From Muribaculaceae bacterium (GTDB taxonomy: Bacteria; Bacteroidota; Bacteroidia; Bacteroidales; Muribaculaceae), in contig VSPO01000108.1 in the NCBI GenBank assembly GCA_009775375.1, positions 1 to 11,768 of the forward strand: a DNA stretch of 11,768 nt. Reading direction: 5' to 3'. The notes below the pieces were generated by a model. The model did not search any database. It was not told the DNA's origin and was given only the letters and a program-made list of their open reading frames with translations. The position numbers and the translations under genes were made by a program. Shown here in pieces: positions 1 to 5,873 of this stretch (positions are counted from its first letter, which is position 1; every line of letters starts with the position of its first letter).

Positions 1-32
1 AAAAAAAACGGCATGCTTTCACAAACACGCCG
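1..32 (-). terminator. Intrinsic terminator of the SRP RNA/tRNA-Thr unit
   Basis: Read on the minus strand, a 7-bp stem (26-32 pairing with 9-15, including one G-U pair) with a 10-base loop is followed directly by eight T residues (8 to 1). This is a textbook rho-independent terminator. It lies about 55 bases beyond the 3' end of tRNA-Thr and would end a transcript that began at the SRP RNA promoter. A second small hairpin (65-80, 6-bp stem with a CUUG loop) sits between the tRNA and this terminator. Confidence 0.8.
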
Positions 33-64
33 CCAAAACAAAATTATGAAAAACATTCAACGCT

Positions 65-80
65 ATGCTGCAAGCAGCAT
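65..80 (-). other. Hairpin in the 3' trailer of tRNA-Thr
   Basis: A 6-bp perfect stem, ATGCTG against CAGCAT, closes a four-base loop that reads CTTG on the transcribed minus strand. It begins six bases after the tRNA discriminator base. There is no T tract after it, so it is more likely a processing or stability element of the precursor than a terminator. Its role is inference. Confidence 0.45.
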
Positions 81-86
81 TTCCTG

Positions 87-160
87 AGCCTCTTGTCGGA
101 TTCGAACCAACGACCCCGAGATTACAAATCACGTGCTCTGGCCAACTGAGCTAAAGAGGC
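87..160 (-). tRNA. tRNA-Thr (anticodon UGU)
   Basis: The minus strand folds as a complete 74-base tRNA. The acceptor stem pairs GCCTCTT with AAGAGGC, a normal D arm follows (AGCTCAGTTGG...GAGC), the anticodon stem is CGTGA/TCTCG-like around the loop TTTGTAA, and the T arm is GTTGG-TTCGAAT-CCGAC. The anticodon TGT (124-126 on the plus strand as ACA) reads ACA threonine codons. The discriminator base is U and the CCA end is not encoded (the next bases are CAG), so it must be added after transcription. It starts only four bases after the SRP RNA and shares a terminator with it, so the two are probably cotranscribed and separated by RNase P. Confidence 0.93.
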
Positions 161-164
161 AAAA

Positions 165-262
165 GGGGCGAGCGACCTACATCGCACAGCTCAACCCGCT
201 ACCCTTGCTTCGGTCAAGACCTGGGGGATTTACGGGGAGCAAGTCGTGAAGGACTCACCCGG
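165..262 (-). ncRNA. ffs: Signal recognition particle RNA, small bacterial type (4.5S-like)
   Basis: This RNA scaffolds Ffh in the signal recognition particle that delivers nascent membrane proteins to FtsY and the translocon. On the minus strand the family signature CCAGGTC...CCGAAGCAAGGGTA is present, including the CAGG and AAGCA strands of the Ffh-binding internal loop. The ends pair: GGGTGAG at the 5' side (about 260-254) against CTCGCCC (172-166) makes a 7-bp terminal helix, giving an RNA of about 98 bases. The apical hairpin (212-221) reads GGU-CUUG-ACC, so the tip is CUUG and not the GNRA tetraloop of Escherichia coli 4.5S RNA. Exact ends are estimated from the helix and the upstream promoter. 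Confidence 0.88.
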
Positions 263-264
263 TG

Positions 265-295
265 CAAAATTAGATATTATTTCCGAACTGGCAAA
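265..295 (-). promoter_or_regulatory. Bacteroidales consensus promoter for the SRP RNA
   Basis: On the minus strand a -33 box TTTG (295-292) is followed after exactly 19 bases by a -7 box TAATTTTG (272-265). This matches TTTG-N19-TAnnTTTG, the established Bacteroides primary-sigma promoter. The predicted start of transcription falls within a few bases of the 5' end of the SRP RNA helix, which supports both calls. Confidence 0.85.
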
Positions 296-347
296 ATATG
301 TCAGTTAATTTTTACACTTTTTCACATATCCTACTCTGCTATCTTCC

Positions 348-410
348 GAAGCCGAAATGGGTTTGATCATGAATTTCACCAACTTGCGCATTGCATCCCA
401 TTTCGGCTTC
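348..410 (-). repeat. 14-bp perfect inverted repeat just downstream of rnr
   Basis: The arms 348-361 and 397-410 are exact reverse complements (14 bp) around a 35-base loop. The repeat begins 11 bases after the rnr stop codon and lies between the convergent end of rnr and the divergent SRP RNA promoter region. No T tract follows on either strand, so it is a poor classical rho-independent terminator. It could be a 3' mRNA-stabilising stem or a rho-assisted end. Confidence 0.6.
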
Positions 411-421
411 TTAAAGACATT

Positions 422-2695
422 TTAACGTTTGTCGCCACCTCTCCGGCGGCTGTTTCCCCCACGACTGCGACTCTTTTTCCGGTCGCGGGGATTATGGCGG
501 GGATTCTTGCTTTCCTTTCCGACCCGGAGCGGGCGATTGGGGTTGCCTTCATCATTGATAAGGGCGAAATCGAGCTGCTTATGGTCGAGGTCGGCACGCG
601 CCACCTGCACTTTGACGATGTCGCCGAGAGTGTATTTGTTGTGGTATTTCCTTCCCGTCAGGCAATAGTTTTTCTCGTCGTAGTCGTAGTAGTCGTCGGC
701 AAGATCGCGCACGGGCACAAGACCCTCGCACTTGCTGTCGTTGAGTTCGACATAGAATCCCCATTCCGTCACGCCCGAGATGACACCCTCATAAATCTCC
801 CCGAGACGGTCGCGCATATATTCCACCTGCTTATATCGGATCGAAGCCCTCTCCGCATTGGCGGCGAGCTGCTCCATGTCGGAGGAATGCTTGCACTGGT
901 CCTCCAATTTCAGCTTGTCGACACTCCTTGCCCCCTCGGCATACTTGGCGAGAAGACGATGAACCATCATGTCGGGATAACGGCGAATGGGCGACGTAAA
1001 GTGGGTATAGAAAGGCAAGGCCAGGCCATAGTGGCCGACGTTGTCGGTGGTGTAGACAGCCTTGGCCATGCTTCGGATGGCGAGCATCGCCAGCATGTTC
1101 TCCTCCCCGCGTCCCTTCACGTCGCGCAGCAGACGGTTGAGACTCTTGTTGACCTCCTTGACAGAACCCTCGGTCTTCACCTTATGGCCAAACCGGAGAG
1201 CGATAAGCGAGAAATTGTTGATCTTCTCCGGGTCGGGATTGTCGTGCACCCGATAGACAAACGACTTCGCCTTCTTCCCCTTCGGCACCTTCCCTATGCT
1301 CTCCGCAACGGTCAGGTTGGCGAGGAGCATGAACTCCTCGATGAGTTTGTTGGCGTCTTTCGACTCCTTAAAGTAGACATCGATCGGATGGCCATCCTTG
1401 TCAATCTCGAAACGCACCTCCGCACGGTCTAACTCCAGGGCACCGTTGTCGTAGCGGCGCCGGCGAAGCTCCTTGGCGAGCTTGTCGAGAGTCAGCACCT
1501 CCTTGCAGAAATCCCCCTCGCCGGTCTCTATGATGGCCTGGGCCTCCTCATACGTGAAGCGACGGTTGGAACAGATGACGGTCCGGCCTATGCGATAATT
1601 GATCACGTTGGCTTTTGCGTCGAGCTCGAAAATGGCGGAGAACGTCAGCTTCTCCTCGTCGGGACGCAGGGAGCAGATGCCGTTGGAAAGGCGCTCCGGA
1701 AGCATGGGGATGGTGCGGTCAACGAGATAGACACTCGTGGCGCGGCTCTGCGCCTCGCGGTCGATGACAGTGTTGGGCTGCACGTAGTGGGTCACGTCGG
1801 CGATATGCACGCCGACCTCCCAGTTGCCGTTGGCAAGCTGACGGATGGAAAGGGCGTCGTCGAAATCCTTCGCGTCGCGGGGGTCGATGGTGAAGGTCGT
1901 GACGCCACGGAAATCCTCCCTCTTCGCCACCTCTTCGGGGGTGATGCCCGCGTCGATCTTGTCGGCCGCTTTCTCCACATTGTCGGGATACTTATAGGGC
2001 AACCCGAACTCGGCGAGAATGGCATGCATTTCGGCGGTGTTCTCCCCTTTTCGTCCGAGAATGTCGACCACCTCTCCCCTTGGGTTCATCTCCTCGTCGC
2101 GCCATTGCACGATGCGGGCGATGGCCTTGTCGCCGCTCTTTCCACCCTTGAGCTTGGAGCGCGGGATGATGATGTCGGCGGCGAGGAACTTGGAGTCGGT
2201 CACGAGTGCGGCATAATCGCGCTCCACGTTGAGCGTGCCGATGAAGACCTGGTCCTTCGGCTCGATTATCTCTATCACCTTCGCCTCCGGTTCCTGCCCC
2301 TTCCTTCGGGCCGAAATCTCCACCTTCACCTTGTCGCCGTTGAGAGCATGCATGGAATTGCGCTCCGCCACGAGGATGAGTTCGTCGTCGATCATCACGC
2401 CGTTGCGGCCGTTGCTCCGGCGCACGAAAAGGCCGACGTTCTCCGTTCCCCTGTTGGCAATCGCCTTATAACGGCCGAGGCTCACTTCCTGAATCAGGTC
2501 GAGAGCCACCAACTCGTCGAGCAGGTTGATAAGGTCCATCCTGTTGGCAGGATGGGTCGCGCCGACCGCATACGCGATCTGCTTATAATTGAAAGCCTGC
2601 CGGCTCTCCCTCTCCATAAAATTCATCACCTTTTCCTGAAGTTCTTTTTTCTTCATCCTCGGGGCCGTGGCCTCCGTCATATCTTTTTTCTTCAT
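422..2695 (-). CDS. rnr: Ribonuclease R (3'-5' exoribonuclease, RNB family)
   Basis: A 757-residue cytoplasmic exoribonuclease that degrades structured RNA 3' to 5', acting in RNA turnover and quality control. The domain order is that of RNase R: an N-terminal helix-turn-helix-like part (about 18-80), two cold-shock-like OB folds (about 85-215), the RNB catalytic domain (about 260-590) and an S1 domain (about 630-710, GVISGVTEWGFYVEL). A basic tail rich in Arg, Lys, Ser and Gly (about 725-757) follows. The metal-binding aspartates are intact in IDPRDAKDFDD (D271, D277, D279, D280), and the HFTSPIRRYPD motif is present at about 565-575. The ATG start gives the normal family length; a second ATG five codons in is possible. 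Upstream is a 236-bp gap to uvrC; no TAnnTTTG box was seen there, so readthrough from uvrC or a non-consensus promoter is possible. Confidence 0.95.
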   Translation of the reverse strand: MKKKDMTEATAPRMKKKELQEKVMNFMERESRQAFNYKQIAYAVGATHPANRMDLINLLDELVALDLIQEVSLGRYKAIANRGTENVGLFVRRSNGRNGVMIDDELILVAERNSMHALNGDKVKVEISARRKGQEPEAKVIEIIEPKDQVFIGTLNVERDYAALVTDSKFLAADIIIPRSKLKGGKSGDKAIARIVQWRDEEMNPRGEVVDILGRKGENTAEMHAILAEFGLPYKYPDNVEKAADKIDAGITPEEVAKREDFRGVTTFTIDPRDAKDFDDALSIRQLANGNWEVGVHIADVTHYVQPNTVIDREAQSRATSVYLVDRTIPMLPERLSNGICSLRPDEEKLTFSAIFELDAKANVINYRIGRTVICSNRRFTYEEAQAIIETGEGDFCKEVLTLDKLAKELRRRRYDNGALELDRAEVRFEIDKDGHPIDVYFKESKDANKLIEEFMLLANLTVAESIGKVPKGKKAKSFVYRVHDNPDPEKINNFSLIALRFGHKVKTEGSVKEVNKSLNRLLRDVKGRGEENMLAMLAIRSMAKAVYTTDNVGHYGLALPFYTHFTSPIRRYPDMMVHRLLAKYAEGARSVDKLKLEDQCKHSSDMEQLAANAERASIRYKQVEYMRDRLGEIYEGVISGVTEWGFYVELNDSKCEGLVPVRDLADDYYDYDEKNYCLTGRKYHNKYTLGDIVKVQVARADLDHKQLDFALINDEGNPNRPLRVGKESKNPRHNPRDRKKSRSRGGNSRRRGGDKR

Positions 2696-2742
2696 ATGCG
2701 TGTTGCTTTTTTATCGTGACCTGATGTCGGCTACATCCCCCC

Positions 2743-2767
2743 TCTTAGCCCCGCATGGACGCTAAGA
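2743..2767 (-). other. Hairpin in the 5' leader of rnr
   Basis: A 7-bp perfect stem (TCTTAGC against GCTAAGA) with an 11-base loop lies about 50 bases before the rnr start on the transcribed strand. It is followed by a run of six G residues and not by T residues. It may be part of a structured leader, which would be notable because RNase R is often controlled after transcription. No function can be assigned. Confidence 0.35.
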
Positions 2768-2857
2768 TTTAAGAATATGCCTCTATAATGATAACGCGCC
2801 GAACCACCTTTTAAGTCAACGAGAATCGAATATTCTTGTTTTTTCTTACTCCCGCCC

Positions 2858-2882
2858 GCATTTACGCGATTCTCGCGAATGC
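2858..2882 (-). terminator. Possible terminator hairpin after uvrC
   Basis: A stem of two 5-bp helices (GCATT and CGCGA, paired to TCGCG and AATGC) with a two-base bulge and a three-base loop lies about 50 bases past the uvrC stop codon. On the minus strand it is followed by a G-rich stretch and then AAGAAAAAA, not T residues. On the plus strand a CTTTTCC follows. It is therefore a weak candidate and may only mark a structured mRNA 3' end. Confidence 0.35.
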
Positions 2883-2931
2883 CTTTTCCAAGCCCCGGGG
2901 AGGGAGAGACGCCCCCAAGAAGCTTCCCTTA

Positions 2932-5049
2932 TTATTCAGGCGGCGCGGGATGAAACCATTCGGTTATGACCCTCGCCTTGGCTTTGCCCACTACCTCCGC
3001 CAGAGCATCCTCCGACGCCTCCTTCACCCTCTTTACGCTCTTGAACTCCTGCATGAGCTTTTTCGCCGTCGCCTCGCCGATCCCCTTGATTCCGTCGAGC
3101 TCACTCCGAATCTGACCCTTGGAGCGACGGTCGCGATGGTGGGTGATGCCGAAGCGGTGGGCCTCGTCGCGCAAATGCTGCACGACCTGCAGACTCCGGC
3201 TCTTCTTGTCGATATAGAGCGGCAACTGGTCGCCCGGGAAATAGATCTCCTCAAGACGCTTGGCGATGCCCACGAGAGCCACCTTCCCCCTTATCCCCAT
3301 TTCATCGAACGCCTCCACCGCCGCACTCAGCTGGCCCTTGCCGCCGTCGACCACCACAAGCTGGGGCAACTCCTCTCCCTCCGCCACCATGCGGGAATAA
3401 CGCCTGTGGAGCACCTCCTTCATCGAAGCGAAATCGTCGGCCCCGACCACAGTCTTTATGCAGAAATGGCGATAGTCTTTCTTAGAAGGTTTGCCGTTGC
3501 GGAACACTACGCAGCTTGCCACGGGATTCGTGCCCTGGATGTTCGAGTTGTCGAAACACTCTATATGCCTCGGGAGGACGTTGAGCCGGAAATCACTTTT
3601 CATCTGCTCCATCAGTTTCTCCACCCCACGCTCCGGATCGAGGTGCTCGGCGAGCTTCTCCTTGTCGTGCATATATTGCCTGACGTTCTTCATCCCGACA
3701 TCGAGGATCTTCTTCTTGTCGCCCCTCTTCGGCACGACAAATTCCGTGTCCTCGAACTCGACATCAGGAAGGAACGGCACGATCACCGTCGAGAAAACCC
3801 TCTCAAACCTACGCCCCACCTCCGCCATAGCAAGGGAAAGGATCTCCGCAGGAGTCTCGGCAAGTTTGCGCCGGAACTCCATGTTCAGGCTCTGCACCAC
3901 TGCTCCATGCCGGAGATGCATGAAGTTGACGTAGGCGGAATCGCCGTTTTCATCGTAGGCAAACATATCGGTCTCGGCGTCGTCGGTCAGGCCTATCACC
4001 GACTTGGCGTTGTATCTTCTCAGAATCTCATATTTCTCCTTCACCTGTTGCGCCTCCTCGAATTTCCATTCCTCGGAAAGGCGCGTCATCTCATCCTTCA
4101 GATACTTCTCCAACACCACCGTCTCCCCATTAAGAATCTGCCTTACCTGGGCAACAAATTTTCCGTATTCATCGGGAGAAACGAGGCCTTTGCACGCGCC
4201 GTTGCATTTCTTGATATGATAGTCGAGGCAGAGCCGATACTTTCCCCTTGCTATGCTTTTCTCATCAAGGGCATGGGAGCAGCTTCGCAAAGGATAGACA
4301 TCGCGGATCAGCTGGAGCACGAGTTTCGCCGCCTGCGGATTGGCATAGGGGCCGTAGTATTTTCCGGCTATCCCCTTCTCGCGGGTCATGAAGACCCGTG
4401 GGAAAAGCTCCTTCGTCACCACGATCCAGGGATACGACTTATCATCCTTCAGCAAGACATTGTAGTGGGGCTGGTAGGCCTTGATCATCGCGCTTTCAAG
4501 ATGGAGCGCATCCTCCTCGGTGGCCACGACGATGAACCGCATGTCGACTATATTCCGCACGAGAAGATTCGTTTTTATCGAATCGTGGCGGCGATTGAAA
4601 TAGGAAGAAACCCGTCTCTTCAATCGCTTTGCCTTCCCCACATAGATGACATGGCCCCGTTTGTCGATATACATATAGACCCCCGGAGCCTCCGGAAGAT
4701 TCAGGATCTTCTCCCGAAGGTTGGTTCCCGGGCGATTCTCCCGGATATCCTCACGCGTCCTGTCAGGGACAATTTCAATATCAAATTTCCCCGTTTCATC
4801 GATATTTCTTGCCGTATCCGAGAGAAGGTCTTCAATCGCCATCCTGATGTCTTCGGGAGGGAGGGCACGGGCATCCGGAAGGACACAGCCATCGGACTGG
4901 GCACGGGCGACGGGGAGCACACGGCCATCGGCCGCGTCACAGTAATGCCATCCGGCGGCGGAGTCGGATTTTGGAGCCGGGATCTGGATTGGAGGAGCCG
5001 AGGATGGAGGGACTGAGCTCGAGATTTGAGGTTGGGAAGGCTTATCCAT
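2932..5049 (-). CDS. uvrC: UvrABC excinuclease subunit C, with an N-terminal extension
   Basis: UvrC makes the 3' and 5' incisions flanking damaged DNA held by UvrB in nucleotide excision repair. From the first ATG the protein has 705 residues. The GIY-YIG 3'-nuclease begins near residue 118 (PGVYMY...VIYVGKAK) and ends near 200 with ESAMIKAYQPHYNVLLKDD. Four cysteines at about 257, 274, 282 and 286 match the cluster reported to hold an iron-sulfur centre in E. coli UvrC. A UVR segment follows (about 313-348), then the RNase H-like 5'-nuclease with D500, D568 and H631, then helix-hairpin-helix motifs (LDGIKGIGEATAKKL, about 651-665). It ends with tandem TAA TAA. Family members usually start about 10-15 residues before the GIY-YIG core; here about 105 extra residues precede it, Pro/Ser-rich at first. 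The open frame extends to a TTG at 5115, rejected because that would run across the apt/uvrC hairpin; an internal ATG at 4842 is another possible start. Confidence 0.93.
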   Translation of the reverse strand: MDKPSQPQISSSVPPSSAPPIQIPAPKSDSAAGWHYCDAADGRVLPVARAQSDGCVLPDARALPPEDIRMAIEDLLSDTARNIDETGKFDIEIVPDRTREDIRENRPGTNLREKILNLPEAPGVYMYIDKRGHVIYVGKAKRLKRRVSSYFNRRHDSIKTNLLVRNIVDMRFIVVATEEDALHLESAMIKAYQPHYNVLLKDDKSYPWIVVTKELFPRVFMTREKGIAGKYYGPYANPQAAKLVLQLIRDVYPLRSCSHALDEKSIARGKYRLCLDYHIKKCNGACKGLVSPDEYGKFVAQVRQILNGETVVLEKYLKDEMTRLSEEWKFEEAQQVKEKYEILRRYNAKSVIGLTDDAETDMFAYDENGDSAYVNFMHLRHGAVVQSLNMEFRRKLAETPAEILSLAMAEVGRRFERVFSTVIVPFLPDVEFEDTEFVVPKRGDKKKILDVGMKNVRQYMHDKEKLAEHLDPERGVEKLMEQMKSDFRLNVLPRHIECFDNSNIQGTNPVASCVVFRNGKPSKKDYRHFCIKTVVGADDFASMKEVLHRRYSRMVAEGEELPQLVVVDGGKGQLSAAVEAFDEMGIRGKVALVGIAKRLEEIYFPGDQLPLYIDKKSRSLQVVQHLRDEAHRFGITHHRDRRSKGQIRSELDGIKGIGEATAKKLMQEFKSVKRVKEASEDALAEVVGKAKARVITEWFHPAPPE

Positions 5050-5066
5050 ATTCTGTTTTAAAATTC

Positions 5067-5102
5067 GTGAGAGGCCACAACAGATCTCGCCGCGCCTCTC
5101 AC
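5067..5102 (-). terminator. Hairpin between apt and uvrC, probable apt terminator or attenuator-like stem
   Basis: The arms GTGAGAGGC (5067-5075) and GCCTCTCAC (5094-5102) are perfect 9-bp complements around an 18-base loop. On the transcribed strand the stem is followed by GAATTTTAAAAC, a short T run. It lies about 87 bases after apt and ends 17 bases before the uvrC ATG. It may stop most apt transcripts and let some through to uvrC, or shape the uvrC leader. It also argues against translation from the upstream TTG. Confidence 0.5.
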
Positions 5103-5188
5103 ATTCAATATTCAATTCGATGGAATGGGGAATTTTTCCGCATTCATCGGTGGTCTTATCCTTAAGTCAGATTAATCGCCTTGACCGA

Positions 5189-5722
5189 TCAATACTTCAA
5201 CAGGGAAGTGACCTCACAATCCGCGGGAAGCACATCCCTACCCTTCAGACCTGTCAGCTCCACGACAAAGTTGAAATAAATCTTTTTCGGATTCATGCTT
5301 TTCACGAGTTCGTAGCACGCCAGCATAGTTCCACCCGTAGCGAGCAAGTCATCGTGGATCACCACCACATCATCAGAACAAATAGCGTCGCTGTGAAGTT
5401 CGATCATATCCACGCCATATTCCTTGGCATAAGACTTCTTGATCGTGACGGCAGGGAGTTTCCCGGGTTTTCTTGCCGGGACGAATCCACACCCGAGCTC
5501 ATATGCGAGAATGCTCCCGCATATGAATCCCCTTGATTCAATCCCGACGACTTTAGTGACCCCCTTGTCGCGGTAGAGATCGGCCAAGTTATGGTTCACC
5601 GTCTGAAGGGCCTCTCCGTTTTTGAGCAGGGTCGTGAGGTCGCGGAATATGATTCCCTTCGTTGGGAAATCATACACATCCCTGATTAAGGATTTGAGAT
5701 TTTCGAGTTGCATAATTTTCAT
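5189..5722 (-). CDS. apt: Adenine phosphoribosyltransferase
   Basis: Apt makes AMP from adenine and phosphoribosyl pyrophosphate in purine salvage, in the cytoplasm, as a dimer. The 177-residue length is normal. The family opening is present (IRDVYDFPTKGIIFRDLTTLL, about 13-33), as is the VGIESRGFI segment (59-67) and the ARKPGKLP loop (83-90). The PRPP-binding motif VVVIHDDLLATGGT lies at about 119-132 with both acidic residues and the glycine pair intact. The ATG at 5720-5722 is used; an ATG three codons later is an alternative. The gene is 151 bp downstream of mnmG and the gap holds a parS-like site ending only 20 bases before this start. The order ybeY, mnmG, apt, uvrC fits the arrangement seen in Bacteroidales genomes from general knowledge. 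Confidence 0.95.
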   Translation of the reverse strand: MKIMQLENLKSLIRDVYDFPTKGIIFRDLTTLLKNGEALQTVNHNLADLYRDKGVTKVVGIESRGFICGSILAYELGCGFVPARKPGKLPAVTIKKSYAKEYGVDMIELHSDAICSDDVVVIHDDLLATGGTMLACYELVKSMNPKKIYFNFVVELTGLKGRDVLPADCEVTSLLKY

Positions 5723-5742
5723 TGTTTAAAATCGACTCACGA

Positions 5743-5758
5743 TGTTCCACGTGAAACA
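5743..5758. promoter_or_regulatory. parS-like ParB-binding site
   Basis: The 16-mer TGTTCCACGTGAAACA matches the widely conserved chromosomal parS consensus TGTTTCACGTGAAACA at 15 of 16 positions; the one change (T to C at position 5) is a known kind of parS variant. ParB binds such sites and spreads to build the origin-proximal segregation complex. The site sits in the mnmG-apt gap just before apt. Bacterial parS sites usually lie near the replication origin, and mnmG (gidA) is origin-linked in many phyla, so this window may be origin-proximal; that last step is inference. Confidence 0.8.
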
Positions 5759-5873
5759 ATTATTGGTTATCTTGTTTATTTATCTATAATTAGAGAAGCG
5801 TCAGTTGTCGCTTTGCTTAATCCGCATCGCCGTGCCACGACATGATAGATTATCCTTGGCATGGACCTGTCGG

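Noticed and set aside
494..2719. Two long plus-strand open frames (494-1432 and 1787-2719) opposite rnr.
   Set aside because: They share the same register effect as the uvrC antisense frame, and RNase R on the minus strand is unmistakable.
2836..5016. A 726-codon open frame on the plus strand opposite uvrC.
   Set aside because: Its codons are exactly in register with the reverse complements of uvrC codons, so it stays open simply because uvrC lacks TTA, CTA and TCA codons in that span. The product has no recognisable domain, while uvrC has every family motif.
5050..5115. Extension of UvrC to a TTG start at 5115.
   Set aside because: The extra 22 codons run through the 9-bp stem hairpin between apt and uvrC, and an ATG with AT-rich upstream sequence is available at 5049.
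5041..5860. DnaA-box-like sequences (TTATCCATA, TTATCCTTA, TTATCCTTG) around apt that might mark an origin next to parS.
   Set aside because: None matches TTATCCACA closely, they are widely spaced and partly inside coding sequence, and there is no AT-rich unwinding cluster. An origin is not supported here.
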